DNA of 64,000 bases from Pseudomonas sp. MM213 (GCF_020423045.1 NZ_CP081943.1:4092001-4156000); one strand, 5' to 3'. Positions 48,634-57,860 are shown, counted from the first letter of the stretch. Program-made: numbers and translations. The notes: generated from the letters alone by a model not told the origin.

Positions 48634-49185
48634 TCAGGCTTTGCGACCCAGCATTCGAGTAAGGGTCGCATCACGATCGATAAAGTGGTGCTTCAATGCT
48701 GCCAACGCATGGAGACCGGAAAAAATTACCAGCACCCATGCCAGATACAGATGAATCTCACCGGCGGTGTCTGCCTGGTCCGGTAGTCCGGAAACCAGTG
48801 CAGGAACTTCGAACAGGCCAAACACCGGAATCCCGACACCATCTGCGGTGGAAATCAGGTAACCGGCAATCATCACAGCAAACAGACCCAGGTACAGGAA
48901 CGAATGGCCAAACTTCGCGCCCATGCGCGTCAGCCGGCCATAGCTTTCCAGCGTTGGCGGTGGTGGGCTGATAAAGCGCCACAGCACCCGAAGCACCATC
49001 ACGGCCAGCAACACCAGGCCAATGCTCTTGTGCAGCTCCGGCGCATCTTTGCGCCAGGTGCTGTAGTAGTCGAGATCGACCATCCACAGGCCCAGTGCAA
49101 ACAGACCGAAGACCGCCAGCGCCACGCCCCAGTGCATGAAGATGCTGACCCAACCGTAGCGGGAAGAAGAGTTACGTAGCTGCAT
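48634..49185 (-). CDS. Cytochrome b561
   Basis: A 183-aa inner-membrane protein with four helices and two-haem ligation by His residues in [50 protein letters not shown] and [27 protein letters not shown]. It is likely to transfer electrons from the quinone pool or from superoxide. ATG 49185 is preferred over TTG 49191. It is co-transcribed with yceI, an arrangement seen widely in proteobacteria, which suggests the two work together. Confidence 0.9.
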   Translation of the reverse strand: MQLRNSSSRYGWVSIFMHWGVALAVFGLFALGLWMVDLDYYSTWRKDAPELHKSIGLVLLAVMVLRVLWRFISPPPPTLESYGRLTRMGAKFGHSFLYLGLFAVMIAGYLISTADGVGIPVFGLFEVPALVSGLPDQADTAGEIHLYLAWVLVIFSGLHALAALKHHFIDRDATLTRMLGRKA

Positions 49186-49393
49186 GCCCAAATCCTGTGA
49201 GAATTGCGACCAAGACTATCGAGTTATCTATCGAATTAAAGCGGAAAATTTCGCTTTGAAATATCGAGAAATACGATCAAGAGTCTGAAATCGGTGAGTT
49301 AAGGAAAGATTAACGACCAATGTGTGAAAAAAAATGACGTCCAGATCAAGAACACCAATGCCATGAGATTTATTCAATTCTTTTCTTCGGGCA

Positions 49394-49427
49394 TAAAAAA
49401 ACGCGGCATTTACGCCGCGTTTCTTTA
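49394..49427 (-). terminator. Rho-independent terminator of the flavin amine oxidase gene region
   Basis: AACGCGGC / GCCGCGTT around ATTTAC, with seven A residues before it, so the minus strand ends in TTTTTTT. The amine oxidase gene ends at 49438. It would terminate that gene; the remaining 200 bases toward the b561 gene hold nothing I can identify. Confidence 0.88.
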
Positions 49428-49437
49428 ATCCAGACGC

Positions 49438-51204
49438 TTACTGCGCTTTGGTATCGGCTACCGGTGTCGCAGCAGGTTTGGCTGCTGGTTTCTTCGCCGC
49501 TTCAGCTTTCTTTGCCGCCGGTTTCGCCGGGGCCTTTTTGGTTTCGGCAGCAGGCTTTTTCGCCGGCGCCTTGGCCGCAGCCTTCTTGGCCGGCTCGGCT
49601 TTCACCGGTGCGGCAGGTTTCGGCGCTTCCACTGGCGCCGGGGCCGGGGCTGCTACTGGAGCCGGTGCCGGGGCTGGCGGTGTGACGGGCTCTGGCGCTT
49701 TCACGGGTTCCGGCTTCTTGTCGTCGTCCGAAGAACCACCGAACAGGTTGCTGAAGAAGTTGCCTTTCTTCGCCGCCACTGCGCCGGCTGCAGCAGCAGT
49801 CGCTGCCGGGACAACCTTCGCCGGTTCAAACGACTTGCCGGCCGCCAGGTCTTCAACCTGACCGGCTGCACGCTGACCGGTGCGCAACGCGCCTTCCAGA
49901 GTGCCCGGGTACAAGGTGTCGGTGTGTTCGCCAGCAAACGCTACGCGTTGCAGCGGACGTTCCCACAGGCGCCAGAACTTGCTGATCTGGCCCGGACCGA
50001 AGGCCAGGTAAGCGCCGCCCATCGACGGGTCGGTGCTGTAGCGACGGATTTCATAACCGGTGAACGAACCGCGCGCCTGTGGATAAAACGTGTGCAAGCG
50101 AATCAGCACCTGATCGGCCATCTGCTTGTCGCCGAAGGCCTGCATCACTCGTGCGTTGTCGCCGGACAGGTTGATCACCACGTTGGCGCCACCCTTCAGC
50201 GCCGGCTCGACCCACAACATGCCCAGGCCGGTGTTGCTGTAGATCTCGCCGGACATGCGCGCCTTGCTTTCCCAGACCGGCGTCTTGAACTTCAGCATGA
50301 TCTGGTCGCGCCAACCGTAGTTGGTGCCTTTGATCGCGCCCATGTGTTGGGCATCCAGCGCCGGGGTCATCACGATTTTGTTGAGGGCGCGCAATGGCAC
50401 CGCGACCACGACGTAGTCAGCCTGATAGCCGACGCTGCCGACCTTGACGGTCACGCCGTCCTTGTCCTGGGTGATGGACGAGACCGGGGAACTGGTCTTG
50501 ATGGTTTTCAGTTGTTTGACGAAGGCTTGTGCCAGCACCGGGCTGCCGCCCAGCAGGCGCGAAGCGCGCAGGTCACGGTCGGACACGCCACGGTAAACCC
50601 GGCTCTGTTGTGCGTAGTACAGCAACGACAGGCGCGAAGGTTCGTCATAACGGGTACGGATTTGCTGATTGATCAATTGGCGAGCCGTGGCTGGCAACGT
50701 CAAACGGTCGAGCCAGTTGGAGACGTTGATCTGATCCAGGGCATGCAGCGCGCTGGTCGCGGCAGGGTTCAGCGGGTCTTCGATCGAGCGTGCCAGGTCG
50801 TCCAGGGTCTTCTCGTAACGCTTGAGCGCGTCAGCGGTGGCCGGCTCTTTGGTGGCCAGGTCAGCGGCGGTGTAATACACGCCGTCGATCAGGTAGCTCG
50901 GCGTGCGCACGAATTCAGGGGCCGGCGTGGTGCTCAGCTTGAAGGTCGATACGTACTTGTTCAAAACCGGCTGAGTCTTGTCGTTGCCGATCCATTCGCT
51001 GGTGGCCATGCCGGAACGACCGCCCAGGGTCGGCTTGGCTTCCAGCAGGGTGACCTGCCAGCCTTTGTTCTGCAGTTCGTACGCCGCCGTCAGGCCCGAG
51101 AGCCCGCCGCCGATCACGATCGCCGTTTTATCCTTGGCCAGCGCAGACACGCTGAACAGCCCCAACATCACCAGCGCACAGGCGCGCAGCCAACCAGCAG
51201 ACAT
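49438..51204 (-). CDS. Exported flavin amine oxidase with Ala/Pro/Lys-rich C-terminal tail
   Basis: A 588-aa protein. N-terminal signal peptide (MSAGWLRACALVMLGLFSVSALA), then an FAD amine-oxidase domain: TAIVIGGGLSGLTAAYELQNKGWQVTLLEAKPTLGGRSG at about 25-65 and the C-terminal FAD segment FAGEHTDTLYPGTLEGALRTGQRAA near 430-455. Residues about 457-588 form a low-complexity tail of APAP and PAKKPAA-type repeats, resembling histone H1-like or AlgP-type tails. The catalytic domain could act in the periplasm or be Tat/Sec exported with flavin; no twin-arginine motif is seen. Substrate is unknown. Confidence 0.85.
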   Translation of the reverse strand: MSAGWLRACALVMLGLFSVSALAKDKTAIVIGGGLSGLTAAYELQNKGWQVTLLEAKPTLGGRSGMATSEWIGNDKTQPVLNKYVSTFKLSTTPAPEFVRTPSYLIDGVYYTAADLATKEPATADALKRYEKTLDDLARSIEDPLNPAATSALHALDQINVSNWLDRLTLPATARQLINQQIRTRYDEPSRLSLLYYAQQSRVYRGVSDRDLRASRLLGGSPVLAQAFVKQLKTIKTSSPVSSITQDKDGVTVKVGSVGYQADYVVVAVPLRALNKIVMTPALDAQHMGAIKGTNYGWRDQIMLKFKTPVWESKARMSGEIYSNTGLGMLWVEPALKGGANVVINLSGDNARVMQAFGDKQMADQVLIRLHTFYPQARGSFTGYEIRRYSTDPSMGGAYLAFGPGQISKFWRLWERPLQRVAFAGEHTDTLYPGTLEGALRTGQRAAGQVEDLAAGKSFEPAKVVPAATAAAAGAVAAKKGNFFSNLFGGSSDDDKKPEPVKAPEPVTPPAPAPAPVAAPAPAPVEAPKPAAPVKAEPAKKAAAKAPAKKPAAETKKAPAKPAAKKAEAAKKPAAKPAATPVADTKAQ

Positions 51205-51389
51205 TCAGCGAACTCCGGAAATACACGTAGAAAAAAGCGGTTTTGCGAGTCAGACGACTCAAAGAACCGCGAAGAATACGTTAGCCATCAAAGGCCCGCC
51301 AGCGACGTCTATCGCCCTATACAAAGTAGCTCATTCGACACAATGGGTTGTCCCGATGCCACGCATTGCATAGGCTTGCGCGATTGTAT

Positions 51390-51408
51390 GTCCGCGCCTG
51401 TCGCGGAC
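51390..51408 (+). other. Short hairpin before the bioA ribosome site
   Basis: GTCCGCG (51390-51396) pairs with CGCGGAC (51402-51408) around CCTGT, about five bases before GAGGAG. It could affect translation of bioA. Confidence 0.4.
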
Positions 51409-51427
51409 CGCCTCGAGGAGACTGGAA

Positions 51428-52834
51428 ATGGGCCTGAATAATCAGTGGATGCAACGCGATCTCGCCGTGTTGTGGCATCCCTGCACCCAGATGAAAGACC
51501 ACGAACAGCTGCCGCTGATCCCGATCAAGCGCGGTGAAGGCGTGTGGCTGGAAGACTTCGAAGGCAAACGCTACCTCGACGCCGTCAGCTCCTGGTGGGT
51601 CAACGTGTTCGGCCACGCCAACCCGCGCATCAACCAGCGCATCAAGGATCAGGTCGATCAGCTGGAACATGTGATCCTCGCCGGTTTCAGCCATCAGCCG
51701 GTGATCGAGTTGTCCGAGCGTCTGGTGAAGATGACGCCGGAAGGCCTGACCCGATGCTTCTACGCCGATAACGGTTCGTCCTGCATCGAAGTCGCGCTGA
51801 AAATGAGCTTTCACTACTGGCTCAACCGCGGCCAGCCGAACAAGAAGCGCTTCGTCACCCTGACCAACAGCTACCACGGCGAAACCATGGCGGCGATGTC
51901 GGTGGGCGATGTGCCGCTGTTCACCGAAACCTACAAGGCGTTGCTGCTGGACACCATCAAGGTGCCGAGCCCCGATTGTTACCTGCGCCCTGAAGGCATG
52001 GGCTGGGAAGAACACTCGCGGAACATGTTCGCCGCGATGGAACAGACCCTGGCCGAAAACCACGACACCGTCGCGGCGGTGATCGTCGAGCCGCTGATCC
52101 AGGGCGCCGGCGGCATGCGCATGTATCACCCGGTTTACCTGAAACTGCTGCGCGAAGCCTGCGACCGTTATGGCGTGCACCTGATCCACGACGAAATCGC
52201 CGTCGGCTTCGGCCGCACCGGAACGATGTTCGCCTGCGAACAGGCCGGCATCCGCCCGGATTTCCTCTGCCTGTCCAAGGCCCTGACCGGCGGTTACCTG
52301 CCGCTGGCGGCGTGCGTGACGACGGAAGACGTCTACAGCGCGTTCTACGACGACTACCCGACCTTGCGCGCGTTCCTGCATTCGCACAGCTACACCGGCA
52401 ATCCGCTGGCGTGCGCGGCGGCGTTGGCGACGCTGGATATCTTCGAAGAAGACAACGTGATCGAGAACAACAAGGCGCTGGCCAAGCGCATGGCCTCCTC
52501 CACCGCGCACCTGGCCGATCACCCGAACGTCTCGGAAGTGCGTCAGACCGGTATGGTGCTGGCCATCGAGATGGTCAAGGACAAGGCGACCAAAGAAGCT
52601 TATCCGTGGCAGGAACGTCGTGGCTTGAAGGTGTTCCAGCACGCGCTGGAACGCGGTGCTTTACTTCGACCGCTGGGCAGCGTGGTGTATTTCCTGCCGC
52701 CGTACGTGATCACCCCGGAGCAGATCGACTTTCTGGCGCAAGTGGCCAGTGAAGGGATCGACATTGCGACACGCAACAGTGTGAGCGTGTCGGTGCCGCA
52801 GGATTTCCACCCCGGTTTCCGTGATCCGGGTTGA
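51428..52834 (+). CDS. bioA: Adenosylmethionine-8-amino-7-oxononanoate aminotransferase
   Basis: PLP-dependent enzyme of biotin synthesis: 7-keto-8-aminopelargonate + S-adenosylmethionine to diaminopelargonate. The product is 468 aa. The substrate- and PLP-site segments include VSSWWVNVFGHANPRIN, NSYHGETMAAMSVGD, HLIHDEIAVGFGRTG (Asp pairing with PLP) and the PLP-lysine in LCLSKALTGGYLPLA. GAGGAG (51413-51418) precedes ATG 51428. In this window rsmE follows it rather than the rest of the biotin genes. Confidence 0.96.
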   Translation: MGLNNQWMQRDLAVLWHPCTQMKDHEQLPLIPIKRGEGVWLEDFEGKRYLDAVSSWWVNVFGHANPRINQRIKDQVDQLEHVILAGFSHQPVIELSERLVKMTPEGLTRCFYADNGSSCIEVALKMSFHYWLNRGQPNKKRFVTLTNSYHGETMAAMSVGDVPLFTETYKALLLDTIKVPSPDCYLRPEGMGWEEHSRNMFAAMEQTLAENHDTVAAVIVEPLIQGAGGMRMYHPVYLKLLREACDRYGVHLIHDEIAVGFGRTGTMFACEQAGIRPDFLCLSKALTGGYLPLAACVTTEDVYSAFYDDYPTLRAFLHSHSYTGNPLACAAALATLDIFEEDNVIENNKALAKRMASSTAHLADHPNVSEVRQTGMVLAIEMVKDKATKEAYPWQERRGLKVFQHALERGALLRPLGSVVYFLPPYVITPEQIDFLAQVASEGIDIATRNSVSVSVPQDFHPGFRDPG

Positions 52835-52855
52835 TTGATCACACACAGCGATCAA

Positions 52856-52942
52856 TGTGGGAGCGAGCCTGCTCGCGATACAGACGCCGAGGTCTTTCTG
52901 ATCATCCTCGGTGATGCTATCGCGAGCAGGCTCGCTCCCACA
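52856..52942. repeat. REP pair (TGTGGGAGCGAGCCTGCTCG type)
   Basis: Inverted REP units in the bioA-rsmE gap with arms TGTGGGAGCGAGCCTGCTCG and its complement. Confidence 0.86.
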
Positions 52943-52974
52943 AAGACGACCAACACCTTTTTCAGAGAACCCGC

Positions 52975-53694
52975 ATGAGACTGTCCCGCTTCTTTATCGA
53001 CGCCCCCCTGAGCACTGGCGAGCACGAGTTGCCCGAGGCCCAGGCCCATTACATCAGCCGCGTGCTGCGCATGGCCGAGGGTGATGCGTTGCAACTGTTC
53101 GACGGTTCGGGTCATGAGTTTCGCGCGACACTGGTCGAGGTCGGCAAGAAGCGCGTCGTGGTGCAGATCGACGAAAGCTTCGCCGGGCAAATCGAATCGC
53201 CGCTACAGATCCATCTCGGCCAGGGCCTGTCCCGTGGTGAGCGGATGGACTGGGCGATTCAGAAAGCCACCGAACTGGGCGTGAGCGAAATCACCCCGAT
53301 CTTCAGCGACCGCTGTGAAGTCCGCTTGAAGGACGAGCGCGCCGACAAGCGCCTGATGCACTGGCGCCAGGTGGCAATCAGCGCGTGCGAGCAATGCGGG
53401 CGTTCACGGGTGCCGGTGATTCACCCGCCGGTGTTGTTGGCGGACTGGTTGAAGCAGACTGAGGCGGAGTTGAAGCTGGTGCTGCATCCGGTGGCTGAGC
53501 CGTTGGTGAGTCATGCCAAACCTTCAAGTCTGGCATTCCTGATCGGTCCGGAGGGAGGTTTGTCCGATGCCGAAGTCGATCAGGCCAAGGCCAGCGGCTT
53601 CCAGGCCGCCCGCCTCGGCCCGCGGGTGTTGCGCACCGAGACTGCGCCAGTGGTTGCACTGGCGGTTGCCCAGCAACTTTGGGGTGATTTCTAG
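52975..53694 (+). CDS. rsmE: 16S rRNA m3U1498 methyltransferase RsmE
   Basis: SPOUT-class methyltransferase that makes N3-methyluridine at 16S rRNA position 1498. The product is 239 aa. An N-terminal PUA-like domain (HYISRVLRMAEGDALQLFDGSG) is followed by the trefoil-knot part with RMDWAIQKATELGVSEITPIFSDRCEV and the SAM site AFLIGPEGGLSDAEVDQA, then LGPRVLRTETAPVVAL. It follows bioA in the same orientation. Confidence 0.95.
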   Translation: MRLSRFFIDAPLSTGEHELPEAQAHYISRVLRMAEGDALQLFDGSGHEFRATLVEVGKKRVVVQIDESFAGQIESPLQIHLGQGLSRGERMDWAIQKATELGVSEITPIFSDRCEVRLKDERADKRLMHWRQVAISACEQCGRSRVPVIHPPVLLADWLKQTEAELKLVLHPVAEPLVSHAKPSSLAFLIGPEGGLSDAEVDQAKASGFQAARLGPRVLRTETAPVVALAVAQQLWGDF

Positions 53695-53700
53695 GCCGCC

Positions 53701-53792
53701 ATCGCTAGCAGGCTAGCTCCCACATTGAATTTTGGGTGTTCACCAGTTTCATGTTCACTGGAGATTTCTGTGGGAGCTAGCCTGCTAGCGAT
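53701..53792. repeat. REP pair with compensated inner stem (GCTAGCAGGCTAGC)
   Basis: ATCGCTAGCAGGCTAGCTCC (from 53701) and its mirror (to 53792). Compared with the form at 3411-3474, the inner GCCAGCAGGCTGGC has become GCTAGCAGGCTAGC in both units, so pairing is kept. Confidence 0.85.
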
Positions 53793-53807
53793 TGGCCGCG
53801 ACGCGGT

Positions 53808-54425
53808 TTACAGGACGTAAAACATAATCGCCACAAAGTGCAGCAAACTCCCCGCGATCACGAACAAATGCCAGATCCCGTGCGCATGCCGCAACCGATG
53901 ATCCAGGGCAAAAAAGATAATCCCCACGGTGTACAAAATCCCGCCCGACGCCAGCCAGGCAAACCCGGCCGTGCCCAGCGCCGCCAATAGCGGCTTGACC
54001 GCCACCAGCACGATCCAGCCCATCACCGCGTAAATCACGATCGACAGGATCCGCGCTTCCGAACGCGGCTTGATCTCCTGAAGGATGCCGATCAACGCCA
54101 GCCCCCAGACAATCCCGAACAACGTCCAGCCCCACGGCCCGCGCAGGGTCACCAGGCAAAATGGTGTGTAGCTGCCGGCAATCAACAGGTAGATCGAAAA
54201 GTGATCGACCTTCTGCATGATCGCTTTCTTGCGCCCGCGCACGCTGTGGTAAACGGTCGATGCGCTGTAGAGCACCATCAAGGTAAACCCGTAAATCGCA
54301 ACGCTTACGATCTTCCACGGGCTGCCGTCCATGCCGGCAATTACCAGCATCCACACCACCCCAACCGTCGCCGCCACCGCCCCGACCAGATGCGTCCAGG
54401 CGTTCAATCTTTCCCCGTGGTACAT
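53808..54425 (-). CDS. trhA: Hemolysin III/TrhA family (PAQR) membrane protein
   Basis: A 205-aa integral membrane protein with seven helices of the PAQR family. The N-terminal GERLNAWTHLVGAVAATVGV carries the conserved N-x-x-T/S-H segment, DHFSIYLLIAGSYTPFCLV carries the zinc-site D-H and Y-T-P, and the C-terminal LRHAHGIWHLFVIAGSLLHFVAIMFYVL gives the H-x-x-x-H. Family members such as TrhA and YqfA influence membrane energetics and fatty-acid composition; haemolysis is not implied. Confidence 0.9.
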   Translation of the reverse strand: MYHGERLNAWTHLVGAVAATVGVVWMLVIAGMDGSPWKIVSVAIYGFTLMVLYSASTVYHSVRGRKKAIMQKVDHFSIYLLIAGSYTPFCLVTLRGPWGWTLFGIVWGLALIGILQEIKPRSEARILSIVIYAVMGWIVLVAVKPLLAALGTAGFAWLASGGILYTVGIIFFALDHRLRHAHGIWHLFVIAGSLLHFVAIMFYVL

Positions 54426-54513
54426 GTGTTGCTCACCTCACAATCCAATGCAGCGTTGCGCAAGGCTCAGGCCTCAAGCGTAAAAGCGCAACTCTTCAGT
54501 ACACCCTCGCACC

Positions 54514-54597
54514 CTGTAGGAGCCGGCTTGCCGGCGATTGGCCCTCAAGCGTTACGATAATTTCAAGGCCGCCATCGCCAGCAAGCTGGCTCCTACA
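54514..54597. repeat. REP pair (GTAGGAGCCGGCTTGCCGGC type)
   Basis: The left unit TGTAGGAGCCGGCTTGCCGG faces the right unit ATCGCCAGCAAGCTGGCTCC; the two are of different sub-type, so the hairpin is imperfect. Confidence 0.78.
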
Positions 54598-54658
54598 AAG
54601 GTCTGCGCCGTCTTGAGGAATTGGGCACAATCGAGCCATTCGAATAAGAGTCACGCCC

Positions 54659-55573
54659 ATGCTGATCGATGAAGAGTTGACCCTGAAAAAACTCGAGGTG
54701 TTCCTCGCCTTCATGCGCACCGGCAATCTGGCTCGCGCCGCTGCCGAATTGCAGACCAGCAACGTCAGTGTGCACCGGGCGATCCACTCCCTGGAAAGCG
54801 CCCTGCGCTGCCCGCTGTTCAAGCACGAAGGCCGTAACCTGACGCCGCTGGAAAGCGCCTACGTGCTGGAAGAACGGGCGCAAAAGCTGATTCAGGACGT
54901 GGTCGAAACCGTGCGCCTGACCCGCGAAGCCGCCGGCTTCTCGGCTGAGCGCTTCAAGCTGGGCTCGTTGTATTCGTTGACGGTGAAGACCGTGCCGCAA
55001 CTGATCATGGGCCTGAAAATCCGCCGCAGCGAACTCAACATCGACCTGATCCTCGGCTCGAATTTCGACCTGTTGTACAAGCTCAAGAACATGGAAGTCG
55101 ACGCGATCCTGGTGTCTTTGGACGAGAGCGTGAACGACCCGGATTGCGAGCAGATCCCGCTGTTTTCCGATGACATTTTCCTGGCCACCCCGGCGGACTC
55201 GAAGTTTGCCCAACGCACGGAAGTCGATCTGGCCGAAGTCCGCGACGAGACGTTCATTACCCTGACCCAAGGCTTCGCCACGCACCAGGATGGCAATCGG
55301 GTGTTCAAACAGGCGGGGTTCGAGCCGAAGGTGGCGATGCAGGTCAACGACATCTTCACCCTGCTGAGCATGGTCAGTTCGGGGGTGGGTTATGCGTTGC
55401 TGCCAGGAAGGATTGCAGCGGTGTATGAGAACCGGGTGAAACTGATTCCGTTGCAGGAAAAGTATCGGTTGCAGCAGCACATCGGCGTGGTGTTTTTGAA
55501 GGCCAAGGAGCGCGACCCGAATTTGCTGGCGCTGCTGGCGGAGTGTCGGATGTATGCCAATCGCCAGGCTTAA
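54659..55573 (+). CDS. mdcR: LysR-family regulator of malonate use (MdcR)
   Basis: A 304-aa LysR-type activator. The N-terminal winged helix is LKKLEVFLAFMRTGNLARAAAELQTSNVSVHRAIHSLESALRCPLFKHEGRNLTPLE at about 10-65, followed by the two-lobe effector domain (FKLGSLYSLTVKTVPQLIMGLK, with malonate the likely ligand). It is convergent with madM at the end of the mdc operon, the common MdcR position in pseudomonads, and would activate mdcA transcription. ATG 54659 is the only good start. Confidence 0.9.
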   Translation: MLIDEELTLKKLEVFLAFMRTGNLARAAAELQTSNVSVHRAIHSLESALRCPLFKHEGRNLTPLESAYVLEERAQKLIQDVVETVRLTREAAGFSAERFKLGSLYSLTVKTVPQLIMGLKIRRSELNIDLILGSNFDLLYKLKNMEVDAILVSLDESVNDPDCEQIPLFSDDIFLATPADSKFAQRTEVDLAEVRDETFITLTQGFATHQDGNRVFKQAGFEPKVAMQVNDIFTLLSMVSSGVGYALLPGRIAAVYENRVKLIPLQEKYRLQQHIGVVFLKAKERDPNLLALLAECRMYANRQA

Positions 55574-55587
55574 GACCACGTCGCACC

Positions 55588-55669
55588 CTTCGCGAGCAAG
55601 TCGGATCGCCGCACCGCTCGCTCCTACAGGGATATGCAGTCTCTGTAGGAGCGAGGCTTGCCCGCGAAG
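55588..55669. repeat. REP pair, left arm with a 16-nt extra block
   Basis: The left unit (55589-55629) carries TCGGATCGCCGCACCG between GCGAGCAAG and CTCGCTCCTACAG; the right unit is the standard type. Confidence 0.82.
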
Positions 55670-55700
55670 ACGTCAGAACAATCAGCGATGAATCATCGGC

Positions 55701-56465
55701 CTAACCAACAATCCCGCGAACAATGAAATACAACAACGATGGCCCAAGCAAACACCCAAGCCCGGTGTGGAACGTCGCCGTCAACGCGCCATAAGGCACC
55801 AACCGCCGATCCGTCGCCGCCAACCCGGCGGTCACACCGCTGACCGTACCGGCCAACCCGCCAAACACCATCGCCGAGCGCGGGTTATCCAACCCCATCC
55901 AGCGCGCTGCCATCGGCGTGCCGACCATCACCAGAATCGCCTTGATCAACCCGGTGGCAATCGACAATGCGACCACATCGGAACTGGCACCAATCGCCGC
56001 GCCAGTCACCGGGCCGACGATGTACGTCACCGCGCCCGCACCGATGGTGGTCATGCTTATTGCATCGCGATAACCAAACACCCAGGCAATGCTCGCCCCG
56101 ACAATGAACGGCAACACCGTGCCCAGCAACAGCGCAATCACGCCGATCATCCCGGCCTTTTTCGCTTCAGTGGCCTGCACTTCGAACGCCGTGGCGACGA
56201 TGGCAAAGTCGCGCAGCATCGCGCCGCCCATCAAACCGATACCCGAGAACAGTGTCAGGTCCGCCAGGCCTTTTTGCCCGCCGGTCATGGTGCCGCCGAC
56301 CCACGCCAGGACCAGGCCGATGACAATGGCAATCGCCGAGCCATGAATCCGCCCGAACGTCAGGCGTTTGGACAACACCACCGACACCCACATGATCACG
56401 CCAACGAACGCGAACGCCGTGACCAGACCGTTAGTTGCCAAGCCCTTCTCGATGACTTCCAACAT
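55701..56465 (-). CDS. madM: Malonate transporter subunit MadM
   Basis: A 254-aa inner-membrane protein with about eight hydrophobic helices (for example LVTAFAFVGVIMWVSVVLSKRL, IAIVIGLVLAWVGGTMTGG, MIGVIALLLGTVLPFIVGASIAWVF). Together with MadL it forms a sodium- or proton-dependent malonate importer. It starts one base after the madL stop (TGATATG), so the two are coupled, and it is the last gene of the mdc-mad operon. Confidence 0.9.
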   Translation of the reverse strand: MLEVIEKGLATNGLVTAFAFVGVIMWVSVVLSKRLTFGRIHGSAIAIVIGLVLAWVGGTMTGGQKGLADLTLFSGIGLMGGAMLRDFAIVATAFEVQATEAKKAGMIGVIALLLGTVLPFIVGASIAWVFGYRDAISMTTIGAGAVTYIVGPVTGAAIGASSDVVALSIATGLIKAILVMVGTPMAARWMGLDNPRSAMVFGGLAGTVSGVTAGLAATDRRLVPYGALTATFHTGLGCLLGPSLLYFIVRGIVG

Positions 56466-56466
56466 A

Positions 56467-56883
56467 TCAGCGGCCTCCTACTGGCGTGCCAATGGGCGTG
56501 AGTTCCGCAGGTTCATCAGGCAACGGTTCGCCTTTGTGGGTCCGGCTGATCAGGGCAATGGTGCAACCGCAGAGCACCACCGAACCGATGGCCGCGAGCA
56601 CCGCCACCGGGCCGCCGTGCAACGCGGTCACGACGTTCTGTTGCGCCGCCATCGCCACCACCACCGGAATGTACATGGCGCCCCAGAAGCCGACGCCCAT
56701 CTCGCAATCCTTGGTCATGCCGCCGCGCTTTTGCATCCACAACCGCGCGCAGATCAGCAGGATCATCGCGATCCCGACCCCGCCCACATTGGATTTGACG
56801 CCCAGCAATACGCCCAGCGCATCGCCCAGAATCACCCCTGCCAGCGTACAGATCGCCAACAGCGCCACACCGTAAATAATCAT
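56467..56883 (-). CDS. madL: Malonate transporter subunit MadL
   Basis: A 138-aa membrane protein with four hydrophobic helices and a hydrophilic C-terminal tail (RTHKGEPLPDEPAELTPIG). The family segment is RGGMTKDCEMGVGFWGAMYIPVVVAMAAQQNVV. ATG 56883 (MIIYGVALLAICTL) follows GAGGA; the frame extension to 56898 is unlikely. It is the upstream member of the madLM pair, 65 bases after mdcH. Confidence 0.9.
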   Translation of the reverse strand: MIIYGVALLAICTLAGVILGDALGVLLGVKSNVGGVGIAMILLICARLWMQKRGGMTKDCEMGVGFWGAMYIPVVVAMAAQQNVVTALHGGPVAVLAAIGSVVLCGCTIALISRTHKGEPLPDEPAELTPIGTPVGGR

Positions 56884-56948
56884 TGTTGTAGTCCTCAAAG
56901 TGCATCGTCGAATGTTGTTTTTGTTGTTCGAAGGCCTGAGTCGGAGGT

Positions 56949-57860
56949 CTAAAGTTGGTGGCTTCCCTCCTCACGCAACAGCGCCTGCAAGGTGTCGAGC
57001 CGCGCCCCGTCGAAGGCAATCACGGTGCCCTGCTCGAACACCCGGCGCGCCAGCCCGGTCAGCACCGCACCGGGCGGCAGTTCGATCTGTAGCCGTACGC
57101 CGCGCTCGTAGGCGCTTTGTACCGTGCCGCGCCAATCGACGATGCGGCACATGTTGTAAGCCAGGTCTTCGCGCAGGGCTTCGATGTTGATGATTGGCCG
57201 CGCGCGACTGCCACTCAGGTAGCCCAGCGTCGGCGCTTTCAATTTCACATTGGTGAAAGCTTCGGCCAGGATTTTCGCCGACGCATCCAGCAACGGACAG
57301 TGCGACGGCACGCTGACGGCAAGTCGCTTGGCCAGGCCTGCGCCGCGCCCTTTCGCCAACTCGGCGACGGCCTTCATCGCGCCGTCTCTGCCGGCAATTA
57401 CCACCTGGTTATCGGCGTTGATGTTGGCCAGGTAAACCGGCGTATCGACGCTGTGAACCTGCGCCAGCAAGCCTTCCACTGTGGATAAATCGAGACCGAT
57501 GATCGCGGTCATGCCGTAGCCGTGTGGATAAGCCTGCTGCATCAATTCACCGCGCAAGCTGACCAGATGCAGCGCATCGCTGAAGCTCAAGGCACCCGAA
57601 ACCACGGCTGCCGGATAAGCACCAATGGACAAGCCCGCCACGTAATCCGGCGTCATCGATAACTGACGCGAAGCCGCGACACCGGCAATCAACAGGCACA
57701 GCTGAACCGCCCGCGTCGACTTCAATGCTTCAGCGCAATCCAGCAACAAAGCATCTTCGCCAAGCACTTCGCTCGCCTCGATCACCGTCTCGCGAGGCAA
57801 ACGATGGAGCATGCCCGGCTGCTGCGCGCCCTGGCCGGGGAACACCAGCAAACTGCTCAC
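56949..57860 (-). CDS. mdcH: Malonate decarboxylase epsilon subunit (malonyl-CoA:ACP transacylase)
   Basis: Loads malonyl from malonyl-CoA onto the decarboxylase acyl carrier subunit, starting the cycle. The product is 303 aa. FabD-like fold with the N-terminal LLVFPGQGAQQPGML, nucleophile Ser in VAGLSIGAYPAAVVSG (GLSIG) and later His in VSVPSHCPLLDASAK. GTG 57860 overlaps the mdcG stop by four bases (GTGA) and follows AGGAG. Last mdc gene before madLM. Confidence 0.92.
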   Translation of the reverse strand: MSSLLVFPGQGAQQPGMLHRLPRETVIEASEVLGEDALLLDCAEALKSTRAVQLCLLIAGVAASRQLSMTPDYVAGLSIGAYPAAVVSGALSFSDALHLVSLRGELMQQAYPHGYGMTAIIGLDLSTVEGLLAQVHSVDTPVYLANINADNQVVIAGRDGAMKAVAELAKGRGAGLAKRLAVSVPSHCPLLDASAKILAEAFTNVKLKAPTLGYLSGSRARPIINIEALREDLAYNMCRIVDWRGTVQSAYERGVRLQIELPPGAVLTGLARRVFEQGTVIAFDGARLDTLQALLREEGSHQL

